NCBI GenBank assembly: GCA_934045905.1
Contig: OW203765.1
Coordinates: forward strand, 27,871,997-27,935,996
Direction: 5' to 3'
DNA from: Leuctra nigra
Taxonomy: Eukaryota; Arthropoda; Insecta; Plecoptera; Leuctridae
Length of the DNA: 64,000 bases
This document shows, one piece after another, positions 1 through 12,800 of the stretch. Each line of letters opens with the position of its first letter. Position 1 is the first letter of the stretch. The notes beneath the pieces are model-generated. The model saw only the letters and a program-made list of their open reading frames with translations. It did no database searches and had not been told where the DNA came from. The translations under genes were made by a program, and so were the position numbers.

Positions 1-49
1 TATCATATTTGTACACTGATTTATGTTGAATGAAACCCTAACAACATTT

Positions 50-300
50 TTGCAGTCAGCGATCAGTCATGTAGGAGGCAGTGAAATCGGACCACCGAGC
101 GCCAATGAGTTAATGAGACGGTCGGCATACCCGCGAACACCCGGACGAAGACGTCTTATGAAGAATTTATCATTGACGATCGGAAGATCTGAAATACTAC
201 TCTTTCCGAATACATTAGTTTTCGAGCGGCAATTTTGAAATATGGAACGTTTTTCAAAAACTGACGTTTTCCAATTTTAAAATCCAATCCAAATCAATCC
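50..300. repeat. Dispersed repeat, inverted copy at 36240-36540
   Basis: Sequence around CATGTAGGAGGCAGTGAAAT and the AAGACGTCTTATGAAGAATT block is repeated in reverse complement at 36240-36540 with high identity. It has no plausible coding frame; the open frame at 23-238 runs through it. Family unknown. Confidence 0.6.
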
Positions 301-340
301 AAATCGGCAAATAAATCAAAGTTGTTTCTACTTATTTTAG

Positions 341-500
341 CGTTTAACGTCACACATTTCTGCAACTATGCTAATGGCGACAAATGAATGTTTACAATGA
401 TGATTGGGAGGTGATAATGAAGAATAGTATAAGAATAGACGGTGGGAAGAAGGCGACCGTGGCATATTAGTAAGGAACCTTCCCATCATTTGCTTCTAAA
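341..500 (-). repeat. SINE fragment (body and tail)
   Basis: Shares the body of the SINE seen at 23137-23412: CAAATGATGGGAAGGTTCC, the unit ending GTGGCATATTAGTAAGG, and the GGCGACAAATGAATG tail region. The tRNA-like head is missing, and the copy is diverged. Confidence 0.55.
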
Positions 501-834
501 TCTGAAATTTCATTCAGGGGTGATAAAAAAGTGACTGCCTATAAATATTGATAGCTTAGGTTTTACTTTTATCACAACTAAAAGCTCGTTATTGTCCTGG
601 AAACCAGGATAGCATCATCAGTTCAGAACTTTCTCCACTAGAAACTATTATTTTAAATATGCTCTAGGTCCGTATTACCAAAAAGTCATGCCCGATTAAC
701 TAAATATTGGACTAAATTGGCTGTGATGTGAATCAATACTTCAAAATTATTGTAACAGTTGAATTTAATCCAAAAGTTAGTTAAACAACATTAAATTTTA
801 GTTGGATAATATTGTCCCTTAGAGGCTTGTGATA

Positions 835-3800
835 TTATTCGGTTTTGGATAATTTGGTGAGCATCGCCCAGTAAGAGTAAGAAGTCCTAAACACCTGCAA
901 GAGAGAGAGAGAAAAGAGAGCATGAAGTGAAACCATATAAAATATTACACAGTTTAGAAATAACTTATTTCTGGATCATAGCAAGTATTTTATTGCATAA
1001 AAGCAAGTGAGTAGCTTAACATCCCAAGGAAGGCTTAAAGCCCGTCGAGAGACTGATAACAGGCGGAGGGAGGTCGTCACACTAACCCCCAAACACCCCA
1101 GTCTCTCTGGCCCAACGGCAGCAACTAGCAAGGTACGAGAGACTGATAACAGGTGGAGGGAGGTCGTCACACTAACCCCCAAACACCCCAGTCTCTCTGG
1201 ACCAACGGCAGCAACTAGCAAGGTACGAGAGACTGATAACAGGCGGAGGGAGGTCGTCACACTAACCCCCAAACACCCCAGTCTCTCTGGACCAACGGCA
1301 GCAACTAGCAAGGTACGAGAGACTGATAACAGGTGGAGGGAGGTCGTCACACTAACCCCCAAACACCCCAGTCTCTCTGGACCAACGGCAGCAACTAGCA
1401 AGGTACGAGAGACTGATAACAGGCGGAGGGAGGTCGTCACACTAACCCCCAAACACCCCAGTCTCTCTGGACCAACGGCAGCAACTAGCAAGGTACGAGA
1501 GACTGATAACAGGTGGAGGGAGGTCGTCACGTCACACTAACCCCCAAACACCCCAGTCTCTATGGCCCAACGGCAGCAACTAGCAAGGTACGAGAGACTG
1601 ATAACAGGTGGAGGGAGGTCGTCACACTAACCCCCAAACACCCCAGTCTCTCTGGCCCAACGGCAGCAACTAGCAAGGTACGAGAGACTGATAACAGGTG
1701 GAGGGAGGTCGTCACACTAACCCCCAAACACCCCAGTCTCTCTGGCTCAACGGCAGCAACTAGCAAGGTACGAGAGACTGATAACAGGTGGAGGGAGGTC
1801 GTCACACTAACCCCCAAACACCCCAGTCTCTATGGCCCAACGGCAGCAACTAACTATTCAGAGTTGAACGGTCACCCATCCAACTACATACCGCTCTATG
1901 ATCTGACGAGAACCGAGGTATCCAATACACCAGCCGTTGCGTTATGAACTTGTGTACTCACTGTCTGGAAAGTCTCCAAGGTCATCGGCACGAAGTTTCC
2001 CGCCCTGAAGATGAAGGGATGATTTGACGCCGAGATGATGATCCTCATCGACTTCTTAAAGCTCTCGGACGCTTGGAACCAGTCACTCTCATAGGCTGCC
2101 CTCGCAACCAGACCACTCTGTAAGAGGTTACAAGGTGAGGTTTCAATACATCCTTAGGAATCTACATTCTAACCTATTTGATCATGGTGGTAGCATTTGA
2201 TTGATATGGGGCTGTGCATAAAGGACGTCATGCTTCAGGGGGGGGGGGGAGGGGGGGCACAGTGTGAAAGGGGGATAAGGGCAGAAGGACGTCACGTTTT
2301 GTTATTGATATTTTCAAGCATTTTAAATTTCAGTTGATATATCGGGACTGGAAATTTCGCTAAAAACGATAAATTCTGATACATTTTACAGTAAAAATAT
2401 TCGATTTAAGAGGGGGGAGGGGGGAAGGTAGGGGGTATAGATTGATTTGTGACGTTGATATTATTTTTTTTGGGGGAGGGGGGGGGGGGGTGAAAAGTGT
2501 GACACAGCGTGACAGGGGGGAGGGGGTGTCAAAATATCCCATATTTAGCGTGACGTCCTTTATGCACAGCCCCTATGAAGACTGGTACATCGATAGTCAC
2601 AGATAACAGTCTTAGTGAATAGTGAATGCAGATGTGCTGATATCCAACTACCACATTGTTCGTCCCATGATCGAACTAGTTTTTACCTGTTCCGAAAGTT
2701 TATCAGCCATCCAAGCGAAGATCAAGAAACAAGTCATGATCGCGCACAACCCGATTGTCAGGAGAAGTGTTACCTCCGTGTGATGTTGTACCTGGATAAG
2801 AAGGGACTTACTTAGTACTTGCGTAATTATAGTCTACTTGATTCTAAGTCTCAATCCATACCAGAGAGTAGTAGAGCACAAGGACGACGGAAGGCACCAA
2901 GCAGATGAGGAGGTCGGCGAGGAAGAACGTTGACGATATGATTTCGAGTTCAGCGCAGATCCTAGAGCAAGGAAGAAATTACTTTAGTTTCGATAGTTAA
3001 GTTTACACAGGTCCGTGGGAACGACCCAGTTGTCTGAAGAGACGTTCCTAATCGCCGCAATCCAAAAACGGAGAAAATAGTTCAATATGTGTAATAGTTT
3101 AGTTTTTATCGTAAGCTCCTCATACACAGGTATTTAAACAACGTCTTGATAAGAAGCATATTAGTTACTGTGTCAGGTTTCCGTACAAGCTGGTAAAAAT
3201 AAAATAATCTCAGGCGGGTTCCTATATGAACGAGACGGTGCACTTTGCCATTATACATCGCGAAAGAGTTGCACATCCCAAACAAAGCCGCGCTTGTCGG
3301 TGATTAAGATTCGAAGTACCCAGATTGAGATCCAAAATTTTAAAGTTCATACACACATGGGGTGATCAAAAAGTTCCAGGACTGTATGAATTGCGCGGCA
3401 ATGGAGCGTAGGAGAATGGTGCGGTTGGCAGCATTGTTTAGCAGGACTCTTCCTGAGTACAACAGTTTTTTTTTCAGATTCCCGATATCAATCTTTATTG
3501 TGAAGTTATAGCTGTTATGGTGAAACAAGATTTTTGTGTTTGGCGATTTTGTGATAATTTGTGAAATTGATCAAAAAGAAGGTCTCTTCAGAGGGGGACG
3601 TCTCTTCTCCGGTATTGACATGTTCCAATGACATGTTCAAAAAAGTTTTCATCGTCATTTTGCCATTTCAAGACGATGCTGACAAACCAAAGCTCGTTAT
3701 TTTTTTTTACGGTCAAAAGTCTCGAAACAAACTTTTCAGCGATCTCATCTGCAACTTTCAATTAAAATTTGTTGACATGGTTTCTCGCAGCTTGAGCTTT

Positions 3801-6800
3801 TGGATTGCCGATTCTGAACTTTAACAATCTTATTGATACTCTATTGTTATGAACAAAGTGAAATTAAGTCTGATCGTACCTGAGCAGTTCTTGATGCATC
3901 TTGACGCAGGACTTAAGGCGCAGCTGCATCTCTACATCAAGCGCAGCCGCAGCTCTGATCCGCTGCGCAGCGCAGCCAACCCTCCGTCTAGCGGCCGTGA
4001 CATCGACCTTGACATCATGGCGGATCAAGCTGCGAGTCACGAGATTGAAAACATCACTTCGAGCGATCTTTCTTATCCGTTTGACATCTTTTATGTCTGA
4101 AAATGGTTGTAGTTTTACAGTAAGCGACAGGGCAATTTGAACCCCAGGTAAAATTTCCACCCCTACTGAACCTTCCCCCACCATGCTACCACGCTGGCGA
4201 GCTGCAATCTCGCCGAACAACAAGACCTGTCAAAACAAATTGACATGGGTCGATATCCAACCACCTCATTAGTTACAAATATTATTTTAATGCGTTTTTG
4301 CTCAAAATGATTTAGTTTTTGTCAGATTATTATACTGCCTTAAAATTGAATGTCATACCTCTTTTAAATTTAAAAAATGGTCAATATTTGACTAAACTAC
4401 GGAAAAAGGTGTATCACTGCAAATACAGTTGGAAATTCGATTTGTCGCGGTTTATAGCCCATAATAAAGTTGCGTTTGTTTGTTTGTTTGTTTGTTTCAT
4501 GAAGTTATATAAACGATCGACAAAAAAGGCAGTGAATAATTGCAAGATTGTATGACGCAACTCTAATTGCATTCATTCAATATTATTGGACAAACATTGA
4601 TTCTTCAAATCAATAGTTGTGCATGAATAATTCAAATTATAGTCGCAAATTTTAACAACGAATGAAGATGAATGAATCGCCGTGTTAGTCTTTCACACCA
4701 AGTCCAGGATTCTGCTTACGCAAGTTTGCATACACTGTCAAAACTAAACGACGCTCTTGGCTTGACACTGGCTTCCCTTTCGATCGAGCACTCAAATATT
4801 TGTCGGGCGATTGGTCACGAGCTTGATGGTCTGCCATGGCGAGTGAAAAACACCCACTGATGCAAATTATTGTCGATAATAATAATATCGTCCTCGAGTA
4901 GAATCTAAAGCCCCAAATTTAATGACAATCAACAAGAGTCAGCTTTACTAAAAGATAAACATTGGTGATAATATTACCTAAATATCGCTATAACTATTGA
5001 GTCAACTCATTCAAGATCCGCCGTCACATCCTCATTCCTTAGCAATGATCAGATATTAGACCATCTTGCAAGATAAAACTTTATTTACCCCAAAGAAACT
5101 AATAAATTAGCTGTCAAATTATTACGTTTCTTTGATGATGTATTTGAATATCATGATATTCAAATTGTGTATTGTAACATAAAATCATCAGACGCTGCAC
5201 ACAAACTGCTTGGAAACACGGCGATTCATTCATCTTCATTCGTTGTTAAAATTTGCGACTATAATTTGAATTATTCATGCACAACTATTGATTTGAAGAA
5301 TCAATGTTTGTCCAATAATATTGAATGAATGCAATTAGAGTTGCGTCATACAATCTTGCAATTATTCACTGCCTTTTTTGTCGATCGTTTATATAACTTC
5401 ATGAAACAAACAAACAAACAAACAAACAAACGCAACTTTATTATGGGCTATAAACCGCGACAAATCGAATTTCCAACTGTATTTGCAGTGATACACCTTT
5501 TTCCGTAGTTTAGTCAAATATTGACCATTTTTTAAATTTAAAAGAGGTATGACATTCAATTTTAAGGCAGTATAATAATCTGACAAAAACTAAATCATTT
5601 TGAGCAAAAACGCATTAAAATAATATTTGTAACTAATGAGGTGGTTGGATATCGACCCATGTCAATTTGTTTTGACAGGTCTTATTGTTCGCCGGGATTG
5701 CAGTCAGCCAGCGTGGTAGCATGGTGGGGGAAGGTTCAGCAGGGGTGGAAATTATACCTGGGGTCCAACTTGCCCTGTCGCTTACTGTAGTTCAGTACTT
5801 GGCCAACGGGGTACAGGGAAAGAACGCTATGAGTCACATACGGATGAAACTGAGATAAACGAAGTTTTGTGTTGAAACTTCCATTCAAATCGATATTTCA
5901 ATTACGTTTTTCAAGACTTTGTGGCAATACTTTCTAAAAACCGAGGGTATATTCAGAAAGCTCAAAAAATCACTGCAAGATTACACCTTAAACTATTTTT
6001 TTTAAATTGACTCCTAGCGTTCTTTCCCTGTACGCTTCATTTCCTTTTTGAGCGAACGTAGCGAGCGTCTCCATTCTGAACTTTTGGACACTTTCTCTGT
6101 TTTTTTTGTTTTTTTTTGTGTTTTTTCGACGCCACAGGTCACAGTTTATTTCCGATCGAGCTGAAATTTTGCACTCTTACTAATATCATTCAAACTTAAT
6201 CGTGGATAGTTTTTGGGAGCTGACCTATGATTGGTTCAAAAATGAAAATATCTCACGATTGGTCGAAAATCAAAATGCTCCGATTAAGTTCAAATTTTGC
6301 ATGGGCATTTAGGTTACCATTTTAGATTATTTAACAAGTTTTCAGGACAATCATTAGATAACTTATGTACTTATTGAAATTTTTCAATGTTTGGAACTGT
6401 CAGAATTGATTGTATAGGGGAAGTTCCACTGCTTTCTGGATTGTTTTATGTACACAAGTGCTTGCCTAAGTGTATAGATGGCTATTCTCAGTTTCAGTGA
6501 AAAACATATTCTTGTTGATTGTGTAGATTATATTGACATTCATAAGGGATGTATAATTATGTATGTATATACCTACATAGGTATTATATTATATTTTTTG
6601 AATACGGATCGTGTTTCCCAGTTATGTTAGAAGCAACGTTTCGACTAGACAGCACATATTTTACACATTTCCAGCCCAATTGGTCAAGAATTTTTAAGTG
6701 TTTTAAATATCTGTTCTTAAGCCCCATTTACACGGTGCAACTTCTTGTACAACTTCTGTGTCACATTCCCATTTTTCATACAATTTTGTATTTACACGAT

Positions 6801-9800
6801 GCAACTTTCTGTCACAGAACTTAAAACATGTTCTAATTTCCATTCAAGAAGTGTGACACAGAAGTGTGGTACAGAAGTTGTACAAGAAGTTGCACCGTGT
6901 AAATGGGGCTTTAGAGATTGATGGAGCGAAGTATCAAATTCATGGTACATTGATCATTCTGTTACTCAATTTTTCCAAAACGTTTATGGAAAGTTGCGAT
7001 GAAAATCAGTAATGATGTATAGTTAGTTTATCTTTGATTGAATGGATTGTGCTCGATTACCGATGTTGCGCGTGTCGGTGTTCGCTCATCAACGCGTTAC
7101 ACAGAGCGTTTTCCTAGTAAATATTCGAATTCTCTTTCCTCTTTGCCGTCACAATCTTGACGACTAGGAAGGAAAACTTACCCGCTACATCCTCTTCAAC
7201 TCGCTCCTCATTGGTCGAATATGACGTCATGTGTAGTGCAGCTAAACTGTGTGCTCGAATGTTGCGCAACTTGTACTGCAGAATGTGGAACTGCACGTCA
7301 GTTTGCAAGAATAATATACAGATGAATGCAGTCGTTGCAGCAACGGATGGCAAGTAAACCATTCCAATCCACGACTGGACGAGGACTGTTATTTCAAGAT
7401 ATGGAGTAGCAGTGACATCGTAAGGCAGATATCCTCTGAAATGGGGTCATAGAGGACAATCAATCTAGTAAAACACATTTCTATACCTAACTTACAAATT
7501 AGTAAAATTAATAATGCACTACATTCTTGAAATGGTTTTTGAGCGAGCGAAGCGAGCGTCTCCTTTTGACTCTACCTCTTTAATTAACTTTTATTTTTTC
7601 GCTGCTATCTGGAGCAATAGAAGTCGCACCGTCTCATTGATCGATCTGCAATTTTGCACACTTGTAGAGACAACTTTTTCTGTTTGCAGACCCGAATTTT
7701 TTTGAAATCCATTAATTGGTTAAAATTTAAATAAACATCTCCTGATAGGCTGAAAAATGAAAACGGTCTTCGATAAATCTTATCAAACTCGTATTTTGCA
7801 TGGTCATTAAGCGAGCGGAGCGAGCGTCTCCACTTGAAACTTATGGCTCGAATCTCTGTTTTTCTTTTTTTTTTTGTGTGTGTTTATTTGTGCATTTGGC
7901 GTCTCCTGCCAAACGAAGTAATGGATCAGGCCAATTTTTTCACACAACTTAAATTACTATTCTCGTTATGGTCAAAATGATTTTCAGCAAGTTCGCTCCA
8001 TTGGTTGCATAGGAAACTTGATGTGTAGTTATAGTTAGCTTGGCAATGGGGATGAAGGAAACTCTGTGTATATAACTGCAATAGTTTGACCGATCATCAC
8101 CAAATTTTGCAAGGTCATGTGTACCAGCATTATAAGTGATTTTTTACAAATCTGTAATGAGCTTCAAGAGTAATAGAGATTTAACTGACATTTGTATACT
8201 TAATTTAAAACGGCCTATGGCCACACCACCATTTGACCTATCAAATGGTCTTCGATTAATCTGATTAATCAAACTCATATTTTGCATGGTCGTTCAGACC
8301 AACATTGTCTCTTATTTTACAAATTTTCAGCCCTACCAGTCAAGAACATAGATGCACTTATTGACAGTTTTAATAACTGTCAAAAATGACATTTCAAAAC
8401 AGAAATTCCACTGCATTCTGGGTTGCTCTATGTAGCAAAGCAAAGATTATAGATGGCTATTCTCAATATGAATGTAAGACCGATTCTTTTCTTAGTGGAT
8501 CATATTATTGCAATACATAATGTAGTCAAAATCTCGGTCAAAATGTAATGTAGGTATTTCATATACATAGGTATAGGTATACCTTATCTAAAATAATTTA
8601 TTTTATGGATTGTGTTTCACAGTTATGAAAACAACGTTTTGACTAGATAGCATCATATTTTACACATTTCCAGCCCAATCGGTCAAGAATTTACAGACTT
8701 ATTGCTGTTTTAAGTGTTTGAATATCTGTCCAAAGAGATTGATGGAAAAATAACAGTACAATAATCTGTTATTTAATTGATCCAGAGTGTTTATGAAAAG
8801 TTGCAAGGAAAATTGGTAATAAATAATGTATAGTTAGTTATCTTTGATTGAATGGATCGTGCTATGATATGGCGATGTCGTGCGTGTCGGTGCTCGCTCA
8901 TCAACGCGTTACACCGAGCGTTTTCCTTGTATGATTATAATGACTGTAAAATCTCTGTAAATTAATTGTTTTTAGTAGATTGCAGGATGGCAATCTAATA
9001 ATGGCTTGACTGTAGATTTCAAGGCCGAAAGGAATGGTGATTAGCTCTTCGCGGAACCAAGTTACTGTTGTAGTCTTAATATTCTATTGGTATTCTACTT
9101 TTACTATGTAACTTTATGATTGAATAATATTACAATTCCGTTTACTCTATAGATTTTAAAAGAGTACAATAATCAAGAGTTCATTAAAATACTTGGGTAT
9201 TGCAGACCAGATATTGGAATTAATAAATAATAGAGTATGATCACTAAACAGTTTACACTTTAAAATGCGTCTCGGTAAAGCAACAACCAATGCTGGATAA
9301 ACTAATCAAAAAGAAAATGAAAACTGAAACTATTTTAGTTTGTTCTGCAATATAATTCACCGCCCCCATTCGTTCGTTGTATGAATCACAACAACGACGT
9401 AGCTTGAATATGATATCATTTGCCGTGATATGCAAAGTAAAGTGAGATAGAAGAACCTGATAGTCGACTGACCACGACCTTTACCTTCAGTCTTTGCCTA
9501 GTTAGTTTCCACTGTCAGTCATTCAACATGCGTCTCCTCAACTTGGATCCTAAAACACTGGCATCAGCGAAGATCAGCAATGAAGAGAGCATTGAAGCTG
9601 CATCTGTGACATCTGAGAAGGAGCCTGATGTTTCTTGTGAGGTGAAGATATTTTCATTCAAACAAAAAGAGGAGCCTGAACAACCGAAGACAAAATGCTG
9701 GAAATGTGAGTTGTTTCTGTTCTTATAAAATATGTAGTGATTTGATAAATTACTCAAACTAGAGCAAAACGCTCTGGTAACGCGTTGATAAGCGAGCCTT

Positions 9801-12800
9801 CGTAATTATTGCCTGAGAATTAATATTCGTGTGAAACTTGCTACTTGCAACAAATAAGAAGATCTAGTGTCCATATATTATTAGTGTGTGTGCAGAATTG
9901 CAGATCGTTTAGTTAAACGGTTTGACCTAAGCACTACCTTAAAAGACAAACTAATTGAGCGAGCGAAGCGAGCGACTCCTTTTGATTTTTTTGACACGGA
10001 CCTCTGTTTTTTTTTGTTTTTTTTTGTTTTTACTTTTGTCTGTTAATAGGAGCAATGGAAGTCGCACCGTTTCACCGATCGATCTGAAATTTTGCACACA
10101 TGTAGAGACAACCTTTTCTGTTTGCTGAGCCTAATTTTTTTTGAAATTAATTGATTGGTTAAAAGAAAAATGAAAATGGTCTCCAATAAATGTGATCAAA
10201 CTCATATTTTGCATGGTCATTAAGACCAACATTGTCTCTTATTTTACAAATTTTCAGCCCTATCAGTCAAGAACGTATGCGCTTATTGACATTTTTAATA
10301 GCTGTCAGAGATGAAGTATCGAAATAACTGTTTTTCTACTGCCACATGGATCTGATTTGCTTTAGGAACCACAGTGTTTAGATGCTATTTTCACGTTTCA
10401 ATGAAAAGCAGATACATTTATGTTGACGGAGTGGATAATTTTTCAATTCAATATGGATGTATATGTTTTCTGTGCGTTCTGTACGCATTTCCGGTTCGAG
10501 AATTTGTATGTACCCGTGCTCGCTCATCAACGCGCTACACTGAGCGTTTTCCTAGTTAAGACCAACATTGTCTTTCATTTTGCAAATTTTCATTCCTCAA
10601 AACGGAGTTAAGAACGTATGAAATTATTGACATTTTTAAAAGCTGTCAGAAATGAAGTATCGAATAGGGAAGTCACCTCATTTTTTCTTAAGTTTAATTG
10701 AGCGAGCGTAGCGAGCGTCACCACGGTACTCTTATGGCACTTTCTCTGTGTGTTTTTTTTTTTTTTTGTGGTCACACCCCAGGTCAAACCTCTCAAGCAA
10801 TCAATCTGAAATTTTGTACACATACTAACGTACTCTTTGCGGTCCCTGGGTCGTTTTTGAACGGTATCCCGTGATTGGTTCAAATTTAAAAAAAATTAAC
10901 TTTCGATTGGTTTGTTTTATTAATTTGAAATTTTGACAAGTCATTACCACTAACATTTTACCCAATCATACAAAGTTTCAGCCAAATCCTCCCATTGGTT
11001 AAAATTTTAAAAAATCTTTCATATGATTTTTGAAATTTAAACTAGAACCGTATGACCGATCAACTTAAAACTTTGCATGGTCATTGGGACCAACATTATC
11101 TGTATTTTTGACAATTTTCAGACTTATCTGTGTTTAAATCTAAAAGTTATTGACATTTTACCGACATTTTGCGTGTAACCTGTCAAATTTCACGAAAATG
11201 TTGATCACGGCTTCTTCGACTCTTTATAGTTCCAAGGTAGTTAGAGCAGAAACTTTCAAACGTATGAAACTGATATGACCGTTCAACAGATCGTCTAATA
11301 TTGTGTAAGTACACACACTTATATCACATGAGTGGTCCCAGGTATATTTTTTTTAAATATATCCTGTGATTTTTGAATTTTAACAAGGAACATTTTTATC
11401 ATGAAGGTTCAATCGATCAACTTAAAACTTTGCATGGCTATTGGGACTAATACTTTAGGAATATTTTGAGATTTTTATACCTACAAGTCTGACGAATTTC
11501 ATAAATAATTGGCTTTTAATGATATTTTCGGTTTCGATAGACATATTTTCGGTTCGAGGTGTTGCGCGTGTCCGTGCTCGCTCATCAACGCGTTACACAG
11601 AGCGTTTTCCTAGTTAAAAACTAGAGGAAAAATGATAAATGTCAACACCTTGTTTTCCTGGTCTAGTCCGTCATTTTCATTGTCAAATCTCGCATTGAAA
11701 TATCGCCTAGCATTCAGGCTGGTAAAACGGAGTTGGACAACATGAACGATTATGACGTAGACAGCAATGTTATCAGCAACCGGTCTCATCATGATTATAC
11801 ATTGGGTTGATGTGATTCAATACACTTTTTTGACGTCAATTGCCCCTTGGGTTGTTCTTGCGCTCGCGATAAGTGACTCATTTCATACAGATTTGATTAA
11901 TGCTTTGCTGCTACGAGTATTTATTCCACAGAATAAATTTTTTGATCATCGAGAACAGAAACATGTATATTTTAAAAAATCTACATATTTATTTCATTCT
12001 ACATTCTAAAAGACTTCCCTATTGAAATTGAATCTGATTTGCTATATGTACCAGGGTGCTTCGATGCTATTTTCAAGTTTCGATGATTAAGCTTATACTT
12101 GTATGTTGATTGACTTGATCATATTTCAATTCAATATGGATGCATATGTTTTCTGTGCGTTGTGTACGCATTCCCGTGCTCGCCCATCAACGCGTTACAC
12201 TGAGCGCTTTCCTAGTTATACCATGTTTGAACACAGTCTAAAAACTTCTGAAATTAAACTTTGGTCGATGGTTTTTGTTCACGTCACGCGTATTTTGGGA
12301 TTTTTTTTTAACAATGCACTCAATATCTCTTTAAAAAAGTATCTGATTCTTCTTCGTGGCGATGAATTTATGGACAGTTATAATAATACTTTTTTCAACG
12401 GAGACACATCCTTTCTTGGTATTAACTTACCCAAAAAGTAGCTTCCCATTTGCTATTTGTCGCACAGAATCAATTGTTAAGAACACGACTAAACACGAGC
12501 ATAATGTCGGCGGAATGATTGAAAAGACGTCAGTAAGTTTCTTGGCCTTGATGAGTAAAGCTCGTTGATGTTCATCTTCCATCTGTTCTGGTTCGTGGAC
12601 CAGTTCCAATCTTCCCACCAGAGCTTCGGCTCTTCTCATGTGCCACAGATGGTTTAACAGGAATAGCATTATTATAGGGATAAATGCAGCGAGAAACGCT
12701 TGGATGCATATTTCATCTGCTTTTAGCGCAGTCCAATGAAACCACAGATGAAGAAAACGTATCACGAATGCTTCGAACAGCAAGTACGGGATAAGAAGGT

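Noticed and set aside
1046..1852. CRISPR-like direct repeat array
   Set aside because: Units are contiguous with no variable spacers, the unit is 90 bp, and the DNA is eukaryotic.
976..1947. Open frames of 85-184 codons with 30-residue repeats on both strands
   Set aside because: They are read through the 90-bp minisatellite, whose length is a multiple of three. The array lies in an OR intron and both strands are open equally, so coding is not supported.
4319..5586. Two similar 65- and 78-codon proteins on opposite strands
   Set aside because: They are the same sequence in the two arms of the long-TIR element at 4116-5789, with a CAAA/TTTG microsatellite; no gene.
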